The notes below the pieces were generated by a model. That model was not told where the DNA came from. It ran no database searches and saw nothing but the letters and a program-made list of their open reading frames with translations. Below, in pieces: positions 14,272 to 14,748 of a stretch of DNA of 14,748 nt. Origin of the DNA: an uncultured Lachnospiraceae bacterium (GTDB lineage: Bacteria; Bacillota; Clostridia; Lachnospirales; Lachnospiraceae); contig CAMWTF010000023.1 in NCBI GenBank assembly GCA_947177105.1, positions 1 to 14,748 of the forward strand, given 5' to 3'. Position numbers and translations under genes: made by a program. How positions within the stretch are numbered: the first letter of the stretch is position 1; every line of letters begins with the position of its first letter.

Positions 14272-14748
14272 AACAACAATAGTTTTTCCCTTGAAAGGCG
14301 TCTTCCAGCCGCATTTTTTGATGCAGGGAGTTTAGTACATCACGTTTGTTGCCGCTCCAGAGGGGGGCGATGAGTAGTTTTTTGGGGCCGTCTCCTGTGA
14401 CCCTGTGTATCACGATGTCCGGGGAGAGATGGGTCAGACAGTCCACCAGGACAGCAAGATATTCTTCTTTTTCTAACACCGCAAAGGTCTGGGCGCGATA
14501 GAGAACCGCCAGATCCGTGCCTTCCAGCACATGGAGCAGCTGGAGTTTGATTCCGAAGGGCCGCCAGACGTTCAGGTAATCTATGGTCTCCAGCATCTGC
14601 CTTGGCGTTTCGCCGGGAAGTCCCAGAATCACATGGATAATGGTGGGTATTTTCAACATATGCAGCTTTCTCATGGCAGTCTCAAAGCAGGGCAGTTCGT
14701 ATCCTCGGCGGAGGAGCTGGGCGGTGGTTTCATGGATTGTCTGCAGTC
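14237..14748 (-). CDS. Radical SAM protein of the TIGR01212 (YhcC/YtqA) type, C-terminal part
   Basis: The minus-strand frame is open from the right edge of the window to the stop at 14237-14239 (169 complete codons), so the N-terminus with the CxxxCxxC iron-sulfur motif lies outside. The visible part matches the C-terminal half of TIGR01212 radical SAM proteins: LQTIHETTAQLLRRGYEL, HVILGLPGET, GIKLQLLHVLEGTDLA, IVIHRVTGDGPKKLLIAPLW and SGNKRDVLNSL. YhcC-type proteins are conserved but their substrate is not established. The family part ends near FQGK (14285). The frame then adds 15 residues ending in APPPPPS, part of which is the antisense of the rarA 3' end. No terminator is visible for this strand within the overlap. 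Confidence 0.93.
   Translation of the reverse strand, partial: LQTIHETTAQLLRRGYELPCFETAMRKLHMLKIPTIIHVILGLPGETPRQMLETIDYLNVWRPFGIKLQLLHVLEGTDLAVLYRAQTFAVLEKEEYLAVLVDCLTHLSPDIVIHRVTGDGPKKLLIAPLWSGNKRDVLNSLHQKMRLEDAFQGKNYCCSIPSAPPPPPS

Overview
The window looks like part of the chromosome of a gut-type Firmicute, most likely a Lachnospiraceae-like Clostridium (this is inference). The reasons are strong AGGAGG-type ribosome sites, moderate GC, glycoside hydrolases without signal peptides, intrinsic terminators with short U-tracts, and a neighbourhood (degenerate EAL-HDOD gene, rarA, TIGR01212-type radical SAM gene) that fits that group. No RNA gene, CRISPR array or intact mobile element was seen.

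Layout. Positions 2-349 are the 3' end of an unrecognised protein that appears to carry a repeat of about 102 residues, closed by a terminator (364-394). The last ~43 codons of a GH1 beta-glucosidase lie directly behind that terminator as a relic (402-533). Next comes a same-strand glycoside hydrolase cluster: GH2 (579-3077), GH43-like (3090-4139), GH3 (4274-6682) and GH78 alpha-L-rhamnosidase (6836-9619), ending in a clear terminator (9732-9768). All four enzymes look cytoplasmic. Together they could strip a rhamnose-containing plant oligosaccharide or glycoside (arabinogalactan or rhamnogalacturonan side chains, or a rhamnosylated plant glycoside) after uptake. The transporter and regulator are not in the window.

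About 1 kb without an intact gene follows (9620-10607). It holds a decayed large serine recombinase with a frameshift and out-of-order domain pieces, then a promoter (10495-10523) with a stem-loop at the predicted 5' end of the transcript. This promoter probably serves a CE2-type SGNH carbohydrate esterase (10608-11678), a degenerate EAL plus HDOD protein (11696-12922) and the AAA+ ATPase RarA (12931-14271), which are closely spaced. A TIGR01212-type radical SAM gene enters from the right on the minus strand and overlaps the 3' end of rarA tail to tail by 35 bp.

I did not find a clearly new system. The points most worth a second look are the gene debris at the cluster edges and joints (GH1 relic, recombinase relic), the GH43-like enzyme without the usual catalytic Asp motif, the enzyme set as a cytosolic pathway, and the overlapping convergent 3' ends with a poly-proline tail.
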